Assembly (NCBI GenBank): GCA_023391725.1
Contig: JAEWAH010000027.1
Coordinates: forward strand, 1 to 8,451
DNA: 8,451 nucleotides
Reading direction: 5' to 3'
From: Bacillota bacterium
GTDB taxonomy: Bacteria; Bacillota; Clostridia; Christensenellales; Aristaeellaceae
Shown: in pieces, positions 7,411 to 8,451 of the stretch
How positions within the stretch are numbered: the first letter of the stretch is position 1
Layout of the letters: each line of letters opens with the position of its first letter
Program-made: the position numbers and the translations under genes
Notes under the pieces: model-generated
The model's input: only the letters and a program-made list of their open reading frames with translations
Database searches by the model: none
What the model was told of the DNA's origin: nothing

Positions 7411-8193
7411 CTACTCCCTCTCGTTTTCCTTGGGATAGATCACCTTCACGTTCGCCTTCTGCAGCGTCTCCAGCCACTTGTCAGACGGCTTTTTGTCCGT
7501 GACCAGGCAGTCTATTTCATCGATCCCGCAGAATACCCGGTAGCTGGTGCGGTCAAACTTCGAGCTGTCGCAAAGGAAAACCGCCTTGCGGGCGCATTTG
7601 AGCATCTGCTTTTTGATGCACACATCCTCCTCGTTTACGTCGGTGATCCCGCTTTCCAGAGAGATCGACCTGGCGGAAAAGAAGAGGATGTCGCAGGTGA
7701 AGTCCGCCACCCGCTGGCGGGCGGCCTCTCCGGTAAACCCCCGGGCAAAGTTGTTGAGCAGCCCCCCTGTGCAGCAGATCTGCGCGCCGGGCACGTTATC
7801 CAGGCAATCCAGGGCCAATTGGGCGCTGTTGGTAAGGATCTTCAAATTATTCTTCTTGTTCAGGAAGCGCACCATGTGGGCAACGGTGCTGGTGCAGTCC
7901 AGGGAAATGTGCATGTCGTCCCTGACGAGCTTGGCGGCCAGATGGCCGATGGTGTTTTTCTCCGCCTTATTTTCAAAAGTGCGCAGCGTATAAGGGATCT
8001 CGCTGCTTTGATGCTCAATGAGCATGGCGCCCCCATAGGTGCGCCGCAGCAATCCTTCCTTTTCCAGCTGCTCAAGGTCCCGGCGGATGGTGGATGGACT
8101 GATGCCGTACTGCCGGGCCAGCTGGCTCACCATCACAGCCTTTTTCAGCTGCAGTTCCTTGATGATATCATCTACCCGCTGGATATTCAGCAT
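7411..8193 (-). CDS. DeoR-family transcriptional repressor
   Basis: This 260-residue protein has the family's usual length (about 250-260). The N-terminal winged helix-turn-helix (residues 6-57) carries the DeoR signature: R6, I10, then SPSTIRRDL at 32-40, and LLRRTYGGAM at 48-57. The C-terminal half is the sugar-phosphate sensor fold: LDCTST at 98-103, ILTNSAQLA at 119-127, TGG at 142-144, SGITDVNEEDVCIKKQML at 181-198, and LCDSSKFDR at 207-215. Known for the family: the protein represses sugar-use operons until a phosphorylated sugar releases it. No sugar operon is visible here, so the target is unknown. Oddities: the usual D-x-G-T-T is D-C-T-S-T, the usual F-x-G-x-x-G-I stretch reads FFSARSI, and there are ten cysteines. 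The start is ATG, with a ribosome site 7 bases upstream. Confidence 0.93.
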   Translation of the reverse strand: MLNIQRVDDIIKELQLKKAVMVSQLARQYGISPSTIRRDLEQLEKEGLLRRTYGGAMLIEHQSSEIPYTLRTFENKAEKNTIGHLAAKLVRDDMHISLDCTSTVAHMVRFLNKKNNLKILTNSAQLALDCLDNVPGAQICCTGGLLNNFARGFTGEAARQRVADFTCDILFFSARSISLESGITDVNEEDVCIKKQMLKCARKAVFLCDSSKFDRTSYRVFCGIDEIDCLVTDKKPSDKWLETLQKANVKVIYPKENERE

Positions 8194-8200
8194 GGCTTAT

Positions 8201-8207
8201 CCTCCTG
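8201..8207 (-). promoter_or_regulatory. Ribosome binding site of the DeoR-like gene
   Basis: CAGGAGG on the minus strand lies 7 bases before the ATG at 8193. It is a near-ideal site that supports this start. Confidence 0.85.
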
Positions 8208-8215
8208 CTTACTTA

Positions 8216-8243
8216 TGCGCGTTTTCTTTGCGCTCTTGTGCGC
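8216..8243 (-). repeat. Three GCGCA direct repeats in the DeoR leader
   Basis: Read on the minus strand, GCGCA occurs at 8243-8239, 8233-8229 and 8220-8216, each followed by an A-rich stretch, between the putative -10 element and the ribosome site. Spacings are 10 and 13 bases. DeoR-family operators are often multiple direct repeats, so this is a candidate self-repression site. The outer GCGCG/CGCGC copies could alternatively form a weak hairpin. Confidence 0.35.
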
Positions 8244-8249
8244 GCTTCT

Positions 8250-8255
8250 ATCATA
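8250..8255 (-). promoter_or_regulatory. Possible extended -10 promoter of the DeoR-like gene
   Basis: On the minus strand TATGAT is preceded by TGG, giving an extended -10 element (TGnTATGAT), 56 bases before the start codon. No good -35 box stands at 16-18 bases, which is tolerated for extended -10 promoters. The 10-base palindrome ACATCGATGT (8262-8271) lies just upstream and could be an operator. Confidence 0.4.
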
Positions 8256-8286
8256 CCACAAACATCGATGTAAGGGAAAAGGAGTT

Positions 8287-8326
8287 TCGCCCCTGCGGGG
8301 CGACCAGGGCGATGCTAACGCCCTGG
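8287..8326. other. Two adjacent perfect hairpins
   Basis: TCGCCCC-TGC-GGGGCGA (8287-8303, 7-bp stem, 3-base loop) is followed without a gap by CCAGGGCG-ATGCTAA-CGCCCTGG (8304-8326, 8-bp stem, 7-base loop). Neither is followed by a proper U-tract on either strand, so a terminator role is doubtful. They lie upstream of the DeoR-like promoter and could be a leader structure, a small dispersed repeat or the tail of a neighbouring transcript. Confidence 0.5.
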
Positions 8327-8403
8327 ACCTTCGGATTAATTTTTCGCAAATGGTTTTCAAATAAGCCCATCCTCCCTTTATGTTCCCCCTATGAAGTTTT
8401 CGC

Positions 8404-8424
8404 GGGTGGGGTGCGGGGGGGGGG
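8404..8424 (+). other. G-rich tract with ten-G run, possible G-quadruplex
   Basis: GGG, GGGG and a run of ten G (8415-8424) occur within 21 bases, enough for four G-tracts with short loops. It is intergenic as far as the window shows, near its right edge. Homopolymers of this length can vary by slippage and are also prone to sequencing error. Confidence 0.5.
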
Positions 8425-8451
8425 CCGTTATCAAAAGGACGCCTCCCCGCC

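Noticed and set aside
7396..8364. Open frame of 322 codons on the + strand opposite the DeoR-like gene
   Set aside because: It is antisense to a clear DeoR protein with matching length, motifs and ribosome site. The frame has no recognisable domain and follows from the codon bias of the true gene.

Overview
This 8.45-kb stretch looks like accessory chromosome from a Gram-positive anaerobe, most likely a Clostridia-type member of the Bacillota. That is an inference from four things: strong AGGAGG-type ribosome sites, a Sec signal peptide on a very large modular surface protein, a MalT-like LuxR ATPase, and a DeoR repressor of Firmicutes style. By eye the base composition is moderately GC-rich (about mid-50s %). 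No rRNA, tRNA, insertion sequence, integrase or CRISPR array is visible.

Layout. Positions 1-89 are a short leader ending in a strong ribosome site. Positions 90-2663 (+) encode an 857-residue MalT-type STAND ATPase regulator that starts at TTG, followed by a strong intrinsic terminator (2699-2735). Positions 2736-2912 are a leader without a recognisable riboswitch. Positions 2913-7313 (+) encode a 1466-residue secreted multi-domain protein. Its order is: signal peptide, internalin-like cap and about twelve 22-residue leucine-rich repeats, FN3-like and Ig-like modules, BspA-type repeats, an InlB B-repeat/Flg_new-like module, four putative-Ig (He_PIG-like) repeats of exactly 85 residues each, a Big_2-like domain, a Pro-Thr linker and two basic cadherin-like sandwiches. 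A hairpin at 7335-7371 separates it from a convergent DeoR-family repressor gene (7411-8193, -). The last 258 bases hold the probable control region of that repressor, two small hairpins and a G-rich tract.

How it may work together. The large protein is probably an adhesin or environment-binding surface protein. The MalT-like ATPase next to it is a plausible ligand-responsive activator of it, but the terminator between them means the two are separately transcribed, so the link rests on adjacency only. The DeoR-like gene is convergent and is probably an independent sugar-phosphate-responsive repressor whose target lies outside the window or is itself. I see no convincing wholly new system. The most unusual items are the surface protein's architecture and charge split, its four equal-length repeats, and the cysteine-rich DeoR regulator with altered effector-site motifs.
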